In this document: piece by piece, positions 1-14,100 of the stretch | Layout of the letters: every line of letters starts with the position of its first letter | Position numbering within the stretch: the first letter of the stretch is position 1 | Assembly: GCA_029931535.1 (NCBI GenBank) | Contig: JAQPZY010001490.1 | Location: 2,084,501-2,148,500, forward strand | Length of the DNA: 64,000 bases | Origin: Margaritifera margaritifera | Taxonomy: Eukaryota; Mollusca; Bivalvia; Unionida; Margaritiferidae | Direction of reading: 5' to 3' | Notes under the pieces: model-generated | Seen by the model: the letters and a program-made list of their open reading frames with translations, nothing else | Database searches by the model: none | What the model was told of the DNA's origin: nothing | Translations under genes and position numbers: made by a program

Positions 1-479
1 TGGAAGCTGCCAAACCAAATCCCCACCAGCAGCCGCTGATGCCTTATATACCTCCAACAAAACTGAAAAACCTTCAAACATACGACTTACAAACCACAAA
101 GTTGGAAAGCAGCTTTCAACAAGTATGAGCCACTATATGGCAGCGATAAGTTTAATAAATTTTAAAGAAAATACAAAATTGACATTTTATACATTATGAC
201 CTTAAAATTACATTTCATAAAAAATAAAATTGCTTTGTCTTTGAGAGCAAATATCATATTTAATGATGTTGCTAACAACAACAGTTTGGAAAATGTATTA
301 AGTCATGTACTCTTTGAATGTTACTGAAGCAGACAGATGACAAGAGAAGTCAACATGTGCTCAAAACAAATCAACAACAGAAGAAAATAACTCAAATTAA
401 GTGCAATGACACATCAAAAATGAACATCGAGTCATATGAGCACAATGGTAAGGTAAGAATTGATTGAAATGGTTAAGCA

Positions 480-1246
480 AACCTAGGTATAGGTCAAATT
501 ATCAAGCATGCCCTAGGTATAGGTCAAATTATCAAGCATGCCCTAGGTATAGGTCAAATTATCAAGCATGCCCCAGGTATAGGTCAAATTATCAAGCATG
601 CCCTAGGTATAGGTCAAATTATCAAGCATGCCCTAGGTATAGGTCAAATTATCAAGCATGCCCTAGGTATAGGTCAAATTATCAAGCATGCCCTTGGTAT
701 AGGTCAAATTATCAAGCATGCCCTAGGTATAGGTCAAATTATCAAGCATGCCCTTGGTATAGGTCAAATTATCAAGCATGCCCTAGGTATAGGTCAAATT
801 ATCAAGCATGCCCTTGGTATAGGTCAAATTATCAAGCATGCCCTTGGTATAGGTCAAATTATCAAGCATGCCCTAGGTATAGGTCAAATTATCAAGCATG
901 CCCTAGGTATAGGTCAAATTATCAAGCATGCCCTTGGTATAGGTCAAATTATCAAGCATGCCCCAGGTATAGGTCAAATTATCAAGCATGCCCTTGGTAT
1001 AGGTCAAATTATCAAGCATGCCCTAGGTATAGGTCAAATTATCAAGCATGCCCTTGGTATAGGTCAAATTATCAAGCATGCCCTTGGTATAGGTCAAATT
1101 ATCAAGCATGCCCTAGGTATAGGTCAAATTATCAAGTATGCCCTAGCTATAGGTCAAATTACCAAGCATGCCAACTGCTGACTTGATAAGTATAGGTCAA
1201 ATTATCAAGCATGCCCTAGGTATAGGTCAAATTATAAAGCATGCCA
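480..1246. repeat. 30-bp minisatellite, 23 full units plus partial units
   Basis: Units of 30 bp share the core GGTATAGGTCAAATTATCAA and a GCATGC junction. Twenty-three run in register from 481 to 1170. Degenerate copies then alternate with the spacer CCAACTGCTGACTTGA to about 1246. Units differ mainly at one site: CCTAGG, CCTTGG or CCCAGG. Because 30 is divisible by three, a frame of 240 codons stays open (period YRSNYQACPR/W). It starts at a TTG and has no sign of being a gene. Confidence 0.95.
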
Positions 1247-1413
1247 ACTGCTGACTTGAATATTCCCTAAGTTCAAAAACTGTCTAAACCTGCTGACTAT
1301 ACCTACTGACAATAATTTGATGAAAAACATAAAAAATAGAGTGAATATTAATGTTGAATTATGTAAGAAATCTATTAAAAAAATTTTATCTGAAACTGAT
1401 ACTAGCAGCTTGA

Positions 1414-1446
<33 letters not shown>

Positions 1447-2440
1447 TATAGCAATAAAAAAATACAGGTTATTGAATTATTGTCTGCTAGGACCCTCTGT
1501 GTTTTCACTTAATCATGCGTCGATACCTAAAGTGCTTCATGGACCTTGGATCAAAGAGAAATGTGGTAGATATTAAGAGGGCATTACTCAAAAGCTGTTT
1601 TTGATTGGAGATCATATTCAAAAAGTAGCAAGTGATGTAAACTGATCAACATATTCATAAAATAAAGCAACTTCTCAGCAAATAAAATGTGATTCTCATC
1701 ACTTTTTTACCCTGCTACTTTGAGCCCTGCATAAGATGGGTTATATTTAATTTTATTACATACCCATTTAATCGTACATGCTTGATCTTGTGTTCGATAC
1801 AGCTATTCAATCTGTATTTCCGTATCACACACCCAGATTCAAACTACTTAGGTACCTTCTTTGACGCCCACACAGAGATAGTTTTAGATGCAGTGAATCA
1901 AACTTGTATAAATCCCAGTTCATTTTGAATTTCATTCATACAGTAAAGCTAAAAGTATTTAGAAAACTTTCTTAATATTATAAGATTTTACTTTCTGACT
2001 TTTCATTGAAAATGAAAAAAGGATTTCCTCAATATTCCATGCTTATCAAAACACTATGTAACTGCAGCCATTCACTTTGCCTCCCTAAGGGTTTTCACTC
2101 TTCCCAACAACTGCCCATGATAGGCACACTGTGACATGTACTAGGGAAATCAGCAGGATGCTTAGATGCTTGATTGTTACCACTTAAAAGGAGTGAGAGA
2201 GACATATTTTATACCAATTTGGGCATTAAGCACTGATTTTTAGCAGTGAATCTGCTACATAAACACACAGTACTATGTTCAAGCTTACAGTGAATTTATA
2301 TGCTATATCAATTCCTAAACAAGAATAAGTATTTTTACCGCCCTGAAAACTTTACCAGGAATGTGATGTAACAGTTACATTTATGTCATCACTATTATGT
2401 GACATCAGCAGCAGGCATGCTTGGTTTGGCGTTTCATGGC
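1247..2440. other. Intronic or 3' sequence with no recognised feature
   Basis: Apart from an interrupted (TA)n tract at about 1414-1450, this AT-rich stretch shows no exon, repeat or RNA gene that I can support. It lies in the intron downstream of ACOT9-like exon 7. Confidence 0.5.
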
Positions 2441-2444
2441 ATAT

Positions 2445-2604
2445 TAACACAAGTAGGCTATTTAGCACACAGGCAGTTGGAGTAAAGTGCCTTGCCCAGG
2501 GACACACCATGGTAGCCAACCTGGATTGATCCAGTGGTAGGATTTGAACCTGCACCCTTTTGGTCATGACCCTTGGCATGCTAGCCACTGAGCCACAATT
2601 CTAA
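2445..2604 (-). mobile_element. tRNA-derived SINE
   Basis: On the minus strand the head reads GTGGCTCAGTGGCTAGCATG (A box-like), then GGTTCAAATCC (B box). A conserved central block follows with TCCCTGGGCAAGGCACTTTA, and the tail ends ...TAGCCTACTTGTGTTAA. The copy at 33658-33789 shares head, central block and tail, which shows that this is a dispersed family. It lies in the intron after ACOT9-like exon 7. Confidence 0.85.
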
Positions 2605-2860
2605 GCAGGTGTACACAAATTGAAGCCATTGAAAAATTATAAGGATCATGAAAACATTTTATTTATTATTTGCCAAGGATGCCAGAACAGTGATACTCTA
2701 TAATATTATCTGTGATGCAAGGTTCAAACATCACCTGTATAGTTCTGATGTAAGCTATGCTTTCTCTTATGATTTTAGCTATTTCATTGAAGTATTCACA
2801 ATTTTTTTACTTTAAGGTAAGCATATCATAAAAGATATTTAAACCATTAGTACAATCTAC

Positions 2861-2928
2861 CTTCTCCCATCCTGAATAGAGCTTCTTCTTTTTCTCCTAT
2901 TGGCTGCAGAGGATTTACCATGACGGCA
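2861..2928 (-). CDS. ACOT9: ACOT9-like exon 7 (last one inside the window)
   Basis: The 68-bp exon has acceptor gcttcag and donor GAAG|gtagat. It encodes [20 protein letters not shown] then GE, equivalent to the NPL-x-P-xx-EEE-LF stretch in ACOT9 proteins. It ends in phase 1, so at least one further exon is required. I found none between 1 and 2860, so the rest lies to the left of the window. Confidence 0.85.
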
Positions 2929-5900
2929 CTGAAGCAGAAATTAAAAACTTTTATTGGAAAGATTTAAACCAGGCAAGAATTTGCACAAGATAAGTATCTC
3001 ATAGGGCATTAACTTGTGTGAGATAAGTATCTCATAGGGGCATTAACTTGTGTGAGATAAGTATCTATTAGGCCTTAACTTGCCTGGGATAGATCAGATA
3101 GACCAGTCTGATCTGAGAAATTAAGTTCTTTAAAACATTTTAAACTGGATTTTATAACATTTCATCCTAGCAAGAACTAGTCTGAAAGAACTACCAGTAT
3201 CTCAAAAAGGTGAGAACTCATCCCACATCAATGGTACACCCTCTCTAATCCAAAATGTCAAGTTTGTTTTAAAGACTTAATTCAGACAAGAGTCTGTCTA
3301 AGATAAATACACATATCTCACTCACTTAACATTCGCCAAAAATTAATCGGAACCTTTTCATTATTCTGACCACCTCATGGACCAAACAAAGAAGTCTGTT
3401 TAAATGGTGAGTGAACTGTAACATAATGCATGGTACAGTGAAACCTGATGGACATGAATGCATTACTACCATTATATATGAAACATGGCTGATAGAAGTG
3501 AATACCATATTCTCAAAAGGATTCTGCAGAACACAAAGTATGTGTCACCAGTGAACTGTGACAAAAAGTATGTGTCACCAGTGAACTGTGACAAAATGAA
3601 TGGTATATGAATTTTAACAACTTTTAAAAAAAATCTCAACAAAGATGATGCAAACCCTTCAAGATTGCTGCTATTAAAAAATTAAATGTTTTGATAAATT
3701 ATGTTTCTCCGAGAATACCTGCTCAATCACATGAACATTGAGAAAATAAACTCTGGCTACCTTCCAAATCCAGCCCTCCTGAAAAAATAAAAATTTCATC
3801 TTTTACATCTATATACCATATAGACCAGGGAAGAAACTCTTACCCATTACCTCCCCCTTATTACCGCTAGGTGCCTCCAGTTTTAAGCTAACTGATATAT
3901 CAACTAGGATGCTCACATTGGCCAGGAGATGTGGGAGGGTATTATAGTAATGTGATCAGGTAAGTATTCTTGGAGAAACATAATTTACTAACAAATTTGC
4001 CTTCTTCTGAATACATTCCCCAATCACAATGTTTGAAGAATAGGTAATAAGAGCGGAACAACTGATGGCCAAGAAGGAAGTAATGAACTCTTCTTACATA
4101 TATAATTTCTGGGCGATTCCAGCAAAAGCACTAAACTTATGCCCGTAAGGAGGTTGTGCTGATGTCAACTGTGTCTGGTGGTCATCTGGGTGGCAGCCAC
4201 TAGACCATCCAGATTCATTTCTTTTCTCTGCAAAGCTAGATCCTGGAGATAAAACTTGAGAAGGTTGACTGTGCATGCCTGCCAACAGTATCTGTTATGT
4301 CCAAGATTGAAATGTTATGTTTTAATGTGAGTCTTGCATAAATCACTTAAATCTCATGAGCTGAAATCTTCATGTGGCAACTCTGATCTTTTGAGACTTT
4401 AGAGTATGCCAAGCATATCACCCACTTCATCCACAATGCTAGGGCTTGAGGGGTTATATCCTCTTTCCTGGCCTTCACTGGAAGAAAGGGATGTTTTGTG
4501 TCACACAACTTATTCTATGAGATGTTTTTGTGTCCCACAACTTTTTTTATGTGCACTTCAAGTAATGCTTGAAGGCATCAACAGGGTCTTGCATCATCAC
4601 CTTTCTTGACATACCTGTCAAAGACAGTGAGTATAGAATAACTCTTTGATTGCTTGCTGATGGCAACCTGTTCTTAGCTACAAAGCTTGGCTGCATCATA
4701 AGGACCATGGAATCATCCGATCTGAACTGGAGATAGTTCAGGTCCATTGAAAGGACATGTAACTTACTCAAACTGGGACAAAATCACCTGACCTATGCAT
4801 TCTGGTTTGGAAGATTCTTCACTGGTGCTCACAGCTAAATATAACCATCCAGATCAAATACATTCCTTAGCAGGCTCAGTGTCCTAGCCGACTTGCTGTC
4901 AAGAAGGGGCCAGATCCTTTATAACGAGTGGTCCATTCATCAATTGCTCTTTCATCAGATTTGTGTGCTTGGGGGTGTCCTCTTTGTTACAAGGTGGTAC
5001 CAAAAATAATATAAAAAAATTTAGATGTCAGAACTGCAAATTGATTCTGATAGCCCCTCTCAATTGAGCTGACTGACATGATAAGGAATACTTTTCCATA
5101 GAGTTAATCTTTTCAAAAATGAAAAGCATTGATTATAGCCATTATTTCTAGAAGGTGGATGTGAAGAGGTAATTTCTCTGGGTTCCACCTGCCACTGACC
5201 ATACTGAAGCATGGCAACATGTGGGCTCCTCTACCATATGAACTGGCATCCATACATACCATAACTTCCAGTTGGGGCTTTTCTAAATTCATTGTGCCAC
5301 TGATGCCAGAATAATACTACTTCAGTCAAGATCCTGACTGGCTGATCTTGTCAACCAGGAAAAGGGGCATCACTGGGTCATCTGAGCCATCTGCAAAGGG
5401 CACATCAAATCTGCTGCTGCATTGAGTTGCAGGAACTCTCTTGCTGTAATCCACTTCCTGTTGGAAATTGACTTCATGAGTTCAATAATCAGTGCCATGC
5501 GTATGTGAGGAAGATAGATGACATTGAGATTGGTGAGAAACTCCATGCAAAGGAAGACAAAATGCTGGGTTGGGTTGAGATTGGACTTTTCTGAGTTCAC
5601 TAAAAAGCCTAAGTAACCTAAAAGGACAGAAGATCATTCCTGCTCTTCACTACAATTGAACTTACCACGTGTTTTGTAGGATGTCATCCAGATATGCCAC
5701 AGTCTTTTTTGATGAAGTTGACAGAAACAGCATGATGACACAGTTTATAATTTTTATGAACACCCATGGACTGATGTTGATGATGTGCATGAAATCAGTA
5801 TATATTTCCTTGGTAGGCAAAGCAAAGGAACTTGCATGAGGCCAGGTGAACATGTAGAAATATATATCACTTAAGTCTAGACTGACTGAATTTATCCCTT

Positions 5901-8900
5901 TTGATGGAAAGCTTGATTGATTGTGCCATTTCTATCTTGAACTTCAGCACGGTAATGTATTTGTTGAGATGGCTGAGGTCGACAACAAGTCCAAGCTTTC
6001 CACTGGCTTTTGCCACTAGAAAGAGCCTGGAAGAAAACCCTGGAGAGTTTGGTTTCCAAACTATGTCTACTGCCCACTTCTCGCTTAATGACCAGATATC
6101 CTTCCGCATAATTTTGGCTCTCTCCAAATTTGAAGGCACATCTGTCATGAAAGCGGAATATGAATGGGGAGGGGGCTGGACAAATGAAATCCTAAGCCCC
6201 TCTGAAATGACTTGGAAAAAACAGTTTGATCCAATTTGATGAAAATGAAGGAGTCTGGGGCCAACTAGAAAGTTGTCTGTAGGCAGTCAAGGTGGTGAAT
6301 CAACAGCAGTTGTTGGAGGCTTGGTGAAAGAGAAACATTGTTTCTTATCCCCTTTATCAAACACCTCCTGAACTGAGAGGCCTGTTGTTGTCTAAAATTT
6401 GACTGAGGTTGAAACTGTTGCTGTTGCTGGGCAATATTCAGTCTCTTATATCTTTGCAAATGATCATCTCTCCATTGAGTCTGAGACTGATTTGGCCTGA
6501 ATGCCAGAGCTGGCAGCATGGCCAGTTGAAGGGACAGTTCCTGTGCTGCCTGCCTCCTCACTTACTCTATCCTACCAATAAATTGTAATGGCAACCTAAG
6601 ATATAGCATGGAAGCCAAGGAATGATGCAGCTAGAGTGATGAAGAGCAAAGACAGGCATCTCACCAAATCTAAGCTATCAAAAGCTGACAAGGCATTAGC
6701 CATAGAATGGTGTGCAGTCCTATTAATCATCTTGGTGATCCTAGCCATAGAGGCCCAGGCATGATTGCTGCCTGATTTTTCGGCAAGCAAAGAATGGCTA
6801 GCAATGCTAGGTCCAACATTGTGGATGTTGCCACAATGTTATGCATGAGCTTTGAGGTGGCATGAAAGACATTCTTGTCCATCTTGTAGAACAGCAGGGT
6901 AGTCATATTCACTGCTGCAATGTTCTTATGTAATGTTGGAAGCTCAGAGGTAAATGTGTCCGAATGCATTCAATACCAGCATGATGAAAAAAGTTGCTGG
7001 TAGTTGGCTTTCCGAGAAGAATGCCTTAGAATTGCCTGGATCATGGATCTTATTTGACAGTCTTATATCTCCCTTATTTCACTGGCTATGGGAGTAGGCT
7101 AAAGTAGAGATGTTTATCCTTGTCTTCCAAGTCTACTGATGCCTTAGGCTTATATGCCTGGCTTGCATTCAAAAGTCGGCAACACAATATATTTCGTTGA
7201 CAGCCACTTTAAAATAAACATTCCATTCTATAGTGGGCTCTGAGTATGTTAAGTCACTAAGGTTATCCCCACACTCACTGTGTGGGTTATCCTACTCAGG
7301 GCATATATCCATGTTCTTATAGTACATGGTGCCATGGACGAGGCATTGCCATCATCTCTAAGTGTATTACACTATTGCTTCAATGGATAAGCCATGAACA
7401 AATGACTTGCCTGTTGAGTTGATGTGCAGGCAAGTCTTGCCAGATGGACATGTGGAGAGCACGATGGCTGGCTGGCTGGCTGGTTAGTTCAGTTGTCAGC
7501 TGGGCAGTATGCATGGCTATCAGCTGGGTGGGTGGTTGGATGGTCATCTCCAGAACCCCAGAAGGTGAGATGAAATGGACAGATTGGTCAGTCTGATCCC
7601 AGTATGGTTCCACATACCAAGGCACTGTTGGCCAGTATGAGGTATGGCTCACCGAAGTGATGAATCTCCAGTCACTATACAATGGGTATGGCCAGATGGT
7701 TGGCTGGACTGGCTGCTTGGCAGCCTGAGCAGTGTCAGATGGACTTACAGACCCAAAGACCATACTGGGACATGTAGGGGGAGTTACACAAACTGGGCTG
7801 CCTAGATATGGTGGTGGTGGTCGGGAGACACTCCCCCATAAGCTCCAAATTATCCATGGAGATTTTCAAAGGACGTATGGACAAAACCTGTGTCAAAGCC
7901 AGCAAACATGTTGTTGCCTCCTGTACCAGTTGACACATCTGCAGCTCCAATAACATCTAGGAACAAATATGGGATGGCAACTCCACAACCCTTTGTTCTT
8001 CCAATTTGTCAGAAGTAATCTCCATAGTTGGCATATGTCTAATTTTGGAAGGGGGGTACCATTGTGACATCCCTCACTAAGCTGCAATTGATGCCATCTT
8101 TGGGTGAAGGCTCAAGACATCACACTGCTCTGTATGAGACTTCACACATCGCTCCATGATTTTGATGCTTTTCTACACCACAGTGGACCCAATATTTTCT
8201 GACCATAATGCACACACACTGCATGTTTAGGACGGTAAACACTTTGTGCAAGTGAGACACATTTATTGTGCGTCCTCATTAGCTTTAAATTTCTTGCACT
8301 TACTGTATTTTGTCGCCATTGTTTAACTGAAATGACAAGAATGACAAACAAAAAAAAATTGGAAAATAACAACCCGAAAGTGTTCATAAATCACAATAAC
8401 AATACTCGTTACTTAAACAAGTGGAAATATATATGCAGTGGGTGCGAATAAACAACCAACAACATGCACCAACAATACCATGTTGGAGCACAAGGTCAGA
8501 AAAGGCAAACAAATTCACATAAATATTGATAAAAAGTAAAAGAACATAAATGATTACCACATGTAGTAAATACCTTACCACATACTAATATATACCGACT
8601 TTCTGAATGGATGGGATGAAATCATGAAGATATTCACAGAATCTTGGATGGTCTTGCAGTACTACGTTGACAGTGCTGGGCAAAAGCTTAAAACTGGAAC
8701 CACCTAGCAGTGATAAGGGAAGTAATGTGTAAGAGTTTATTCCCTTGGTCTATATGGTATATAGACAGGAGGGCTGCATTCGTAGGTAGCAGAGTTTATT
8801 TTCCTAATGTTAATGTCATCAGGGAATGTTTTCAAAAGAGAAATCAAAATCTCACCATCTTCAAATACTGGAATGACGATTAAATACATAAACCAGGATA

Positions 8901-10120
8901 AAACTAGGCCATACATTTGAGAAGCAAGTATCCAACTATGGGCTGCTGCTTTCTGTCATATATGTAAGCATTTGAAAACTTTCCATACAAACCCTTTTGT
9001 AACTGGACTCCTGGCAACCATTACAAATTTGGCTTGAATAATTTTCTTCCAACTGTTGTTTATTTCCTAGAAAAATAAATGAAGATATCAAATTTTCATA
9101 TTTATATAAAAAGATCCATTTTCAAGTGAATGATGTTCATCATTATCATTATCAAGTGCAGCAGCATGATGAAATACTAAAAAATGGAATGAAATAGTAA
9201 AAGTAATGCAATACAGGTTAAAATGGAAAACTAATAAAATCACACCTTTGATATTTTCCATGCTCAGGTCTGTTAAATCTGGCAAAATATTAAGTGCGAT
9301 TTGATAATTCCTGTTAGATTTATTCTGAGTTATTCCATGTGTATTTATCCAAAATGCAAACTGTTGTTTGGTTTTAATAAGTTAACTTAAAAGATTGCAT
9401 GGTTCACACACAAAACAATGATCAAAATAATTACATTTACCTATAAAAAATATACTTAAAATACATGGTTATTAGATTTCAACAGCTCACTCATTTTTAC
9501 TATGTTTTGGACATGTGTCACTCAACTATCCGGCACAACAACACTCTCATTCCCATCACATTTTTTTCCAAGTTGTCAAATCCCCTTTTCATCATTTTCA
9601 TCAATTTTGAAATTGAAAATAACCTAATAACAGGGTTATTATGTTTTTATTTATATTATTCTATTACAAATGCATTTTTTTAAAAATATCATAAAATATC
9701 AGCAACAAAACTTTTAGCATAATAAATGTATTTTTTGTTTGAGAAATCACATTAGAGTGTGACTGAGATTGTTAGCACACTATTTGACAGTTACTTGATA
9801 TTTGTCAAGCCTGCTTTTCATTTAGTTAAGTAACAATCTTTGTCACTGAGGATAATCTAGAGTGTGGCCTGATGTACGGATGGATGTACAGACAGACAAA
9901 TATGTACACAAAGGGATCACTATGTCAAGCTTTTGCCAGGGTGGACTGGACAAAAATGAATTGGATTATTCAATCTTATAAAAAATCATATTTATTCGAG
10001 CTTTGACTTAAATCGTTTTCATGGATGATGTTAAACACTTTTAGCTCAAGCAACAGTACTGACAGGCTGAAACAGAAAAAGTTACGCATGAAACAAGGGA
10101 TATAACTCTCAAATAATACA

Positions 10121-10158
<38 letters not shown>

Positions 10159-11119
10159 TATCAAAATATTTGAGTTAGCTTTGATATGAATTAGGCAAGG
10201 AAGAGATCACAAATGAAACTGTACCCCAAATTCTTTGTAATATCAAATCAAATGATTAGACGAAAAAAAAGAAAAGATGGGAAATTAAAACTGACCAGGC
10301 TGTGCTAAAGATTAAATGTTCTTTTCAGAGGATTGAAGAGGTGATGAACACAGTTAAACTCAAATGCAAATTTGCAAGTATGCTACTGCATTCATCACTC
10401 AATCAAACCTCAAAAAGTAACACTGAATCCTTACATTTACAGTTTTCCGGACATAATCTTATAATTAAGACATTATCTCCACAGTGGTTGTGCATATTTG
10501 GTTAAGCAAAGATCTTACATCCAGACTTTGAATCTTGGCATAGCACAAGGCTGTTGTCTGTGCTTTTATTGACATCCAAGCATGAGTATAGTCTGGTGCT
10601 CTAAATCCTTTGCACTCAAACGAGGTATGACTTAAGTAAAAATTAAGGCGTAGCAGTCCAGGCCTGGAACCAAATTGGAAAATTACATCCGGGAAACTAG
10701 TTAGTTCTGTAAAGACCACTACCTAAATAATGATTCAAATCAATGATCATTTATGTGAAGTTGTACATCAAAGTTTGCTAAAATCTAATAAAACATGTAT
10801 ATTAAATATGAGGTGACATTCAACCAGGACATTTAACTACTGAAGGACCCAATAGATCAAACATTACTATAGCTAAATTTCAGTTACAGGTAGATTTGTC
10901 TCACTTGTAATATTTGTCATCAATTAGACCAACCTTCCTTGTCATTATCATTGACACAAATAGACACAGAATTGCATTTTATATGACATGTCCATAAATC
11001 AACAATTGAAAAGGTTAGTCACTTACAAAAATTATGCTATTTTCTGTGACACAGTGGCCACCTGAAATCATAAGATCATTATCGGTGTATGTATGTATGT
11101 ATGTATGTATGTATGTATG

Positions 11120-11150
<31 letters not shown>

Positions 11151-14100
11151 CAGCATATAAGCACAATTCTGGCAATATAATGTCAGTTACAATTAGGTTA
11201 TAAAATGTAAAGGTAAAAGAATGGCATGCTAAAATCCTTACATAAGTAAACACTTCCAAATAAAAGAAACATGTACTCCTACAAGATACAAGATGAAAGA
11301 TAAATATGTTAAAAATCTTTAAAAGGTATATAAAATTAAATATAAAGGCAAAAAGTTAATTCCTTAAACATATGGTCAAATTGTTTTATATAAACTATGG
11401 TGGTATATCATCAAAAAGCTGAGATGACATAAAAACATCTGTCTCACAGAGTAGAAGTCAATACACTCAGCAAGTATGGGAGGATGATTCCAAAAATGGC
11501 AGACTGATTTCTGGGTAAGTAATTATAAAAGCCTACAATGTCATATTAAAACATTATATTGCTAAAAAAACATTCTTTAAGATAAAACTATTTACATTTT
11601 TGCATGAAGATATTTTCACAACTTCTGCTATTCAGACATGAAAATTTATTACTTTTTTCTGGTAATAAATGAAATAATGGTAAGAATATAGAAAATTTGC
11701 CAAACTTTACTGAAATGAAAAATTGTTATTATGACAAAAAGATCTCCCCATTCTGTAAACAAAAAAGCCTTATGGACAATGTACAGTTGCTTCTTGCTAA
11801 AATGGTAACATTAAAATCAATGCAGAATTGATTCTTCTTTTAGAACTGAGAAATTATAGCCTATCTTTGTGAAATTAAAAATTAAAAATATTTGTCAAAT
11901 TCTCTTTGGTTAGTTTTATGCAATTAAATTTTATGCAGTTGATTCTTGCATAAAAATAAAATCTTATGTACTACCAGCATGACATCACTAGTGTCACTGC
12001 TCCTACCTGGTTTAAATCCATGGTGATCTCCATGGAGCTTTTACCAGCCCAGGTCACGTGACCTGACATCATAATGTCCTGTTTTGCATCAATTCCCTCC
12101 ATGCTCAGATCTAGAAAAAATTGCAGAAAGAACATTTTTTCCCATACTTTTATTTATCAACTCAGGACCTCACAAGAAATAAGGGTCAATATTAGTATTT
12201 TGAGTATAGAAATTGTTTGAAACAAAAATATGATTCATGGATTCCCGTGTTCAGAAGATTGCTAGTACATGAGGGAAGGATGTAAACCCAAAATCCATGC
12301 AAGCCATCAGATTCATATTCTTTACCTAGTGTGCTGAAAACTATTGGATTACTGTTGTTCTTAGATATCAATAACTATAACAATTGCAGCAAAACCAGCT
12401 ATAGTGACCACCTGAATATAAGAACCAACAAGTTCCTTAGGTCATGTTTATACATAAATCAACAAATATTTAGCAGAATAAAAAGACCATCTGCTCATAA
12501 ATTATTACTTCTAGTTTCTAGAGTGGTCATTAGACACAAGTTTGACTGTTATTTATTATAAATTACAATCGAAAGAGATTTTCTTCAAATGTTGGGACAC
12601 AACAGAGATTATCATGATTTTACTAATGGTTTGTTTGGAATCATGCATAGCAATACAAGAATACAAGTTAGACCCGACCCCCCCCCCCCTAGAGAATACA
12701 TATTGGTCAAACATCAGTAAGTGGGTTAACAATATATCCCCTCTTATCTGGCATGAGTCTGTAATGAACTTGTATGAATGAGTTCTATTTGTGTGGAACC
12801 AGGCATTGGAAACATGGGTATGACATGTTTTTCAAACACTGCAATCCAAAACCATGGAAAATCTGTCACAGTTTTGACAAGTTACACATCTCCATCCCAA
12901 GATATACACACTGCAACTTGAGTGGAAATTAGCAGGTGAAAAAGTATTAAAAATATAACCATATTAAAAAACATTTAAGAAAACTTGGAATGTAGGTCAC
13001 AGTGACCCATTTTTGGTGTTCAACACACCATAATCCCATGATGCCAAAGGTCTAAATAGTTTTACTGTTGTAAGAGTTACAACCAAGATCAGGAGGATGG
13101 ACAGACAAATAAATGGAAGCATAATGATATACAACAGAAGTACTGTGAATGCACATTATATACCCATTCCATGTTTAACAGTCCTATATTTAGGTTCTAG
13201 TAGGACATGGTTTTGACTCTCAAGATTACCGACCAATTTGGTTTCAGTGGCAAGGACCTTTCATACTCCAAAATCTATTGATTTCTTTATTACCATAAGT
13301 GCAAGTCATCCAAAATGTTGTTCATGGAAATTAGTTTAGAACAAAAGTTATTATGTAAAACCCATTTTTCCTAGTGTTCCAATTATCTTGGCCTTTGACT
13401 TTTGACCCCAAAGTCAACAGGCCTCTTCTATACTTTAAGTGCAAACCTTCCACAAACTTTGGTGGAAGTACATGGTCAAGAACTGAAATTTGTGTGCAGA
13501 CATTTTTTGTCATCTTTCAGCCACTGACCTTGACCTTTGACCCTCAAAATCAGTAGACTTTTACTTTATCACAAGTGAAAGCCGTAAACAAAGCTTTGTC
13601 TGTGATGCAGATCGAAAGTTATTGCATGGAAACCATTTTTCTTCTTTTTGTCATAGTGAACCTTCACCTTTGACCTTTAAATTCAAAAGTAATAGGCTTC
13701 TTCCTTACCTCAAGTGCAAACCATCCACAATGTTTGGTCCAGGTCTGTGACGTAAATCTAATTTTATTGTGCATAAACCAGTTTTTCTCCTCTTTAAGCG
13801 ACAGTGACCTTAACCTTTAGGCCCTGAAATCAATAGACTCTATCCTTACCCCGAATGCAGACTATTTACAATGTCTGGCAATGGTAGATGGAGGAGAACT
13901 CAAGTTATTGTGCAGAAAAGAGATAGGAAACTGGCAGACAGATGTACATCATAATGAGACATGCTCCGCATTATGGTGGGCATATAAAAAAACACAAAGT
14001 GAATCATAAATATCACATGCTTTTCAATGAGGGGGTGTATAATACTGTGTTCAATTTATATGGGCAATTCTGATATTTGAAACAAGCTGATATTACATAC

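Larger units (their letters stand above)
3696..8850 (-). mobile_element. Near-complete DIRS1-like tyrosine-recombinase retrotransposon (degraded)
   Basis: On the minus strand the order is terminal repeat (8684-8835), Cys-rich gag start (8319), gag, reverse transcriptase, RNase H, tyrosine recombinase, then a second terminal repeat (3710-3890). The terminal repeats are inverted relative to each other, which is the DIRS1 type rather than LTR, LINE or Ngaro type. An internal complementary region sits at 3940-3988. The frames carry stops and shifts (for example two stops in the first 35 gag codons), so the copy is dead. It lies in intron 6 of the ACOT9-like gene in the same orientation. Ends are approximate and no target-site duplication was seen, as expected for this class. 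Confidence 0.88.

Noticed and set aside
1..60. Possible further ACOT9 exon at the left edge
   Set aside because: Translations on the minus strand gave no family motif and no acceptor/donor pair of the required phase.
464..1186. 240-codon open frame with a 10-residue repeat
   Set aside because: It is created by a 30-bp minisatellite, starts at TTG, and has no splice, promoter or family support.
480..1246. CRISPR-like regular repeats
   Set aside because: Units are contiguous with no unique spacers, and the sequence is animal-like. It is an ordinary minisatellite. The 31-, 58- and 62-bp arrays fail for the same reason.
5901..6239. 112-codon plus-strand frame
   Set aside because: It is the complement of the DIRS reverse transcriptase region.
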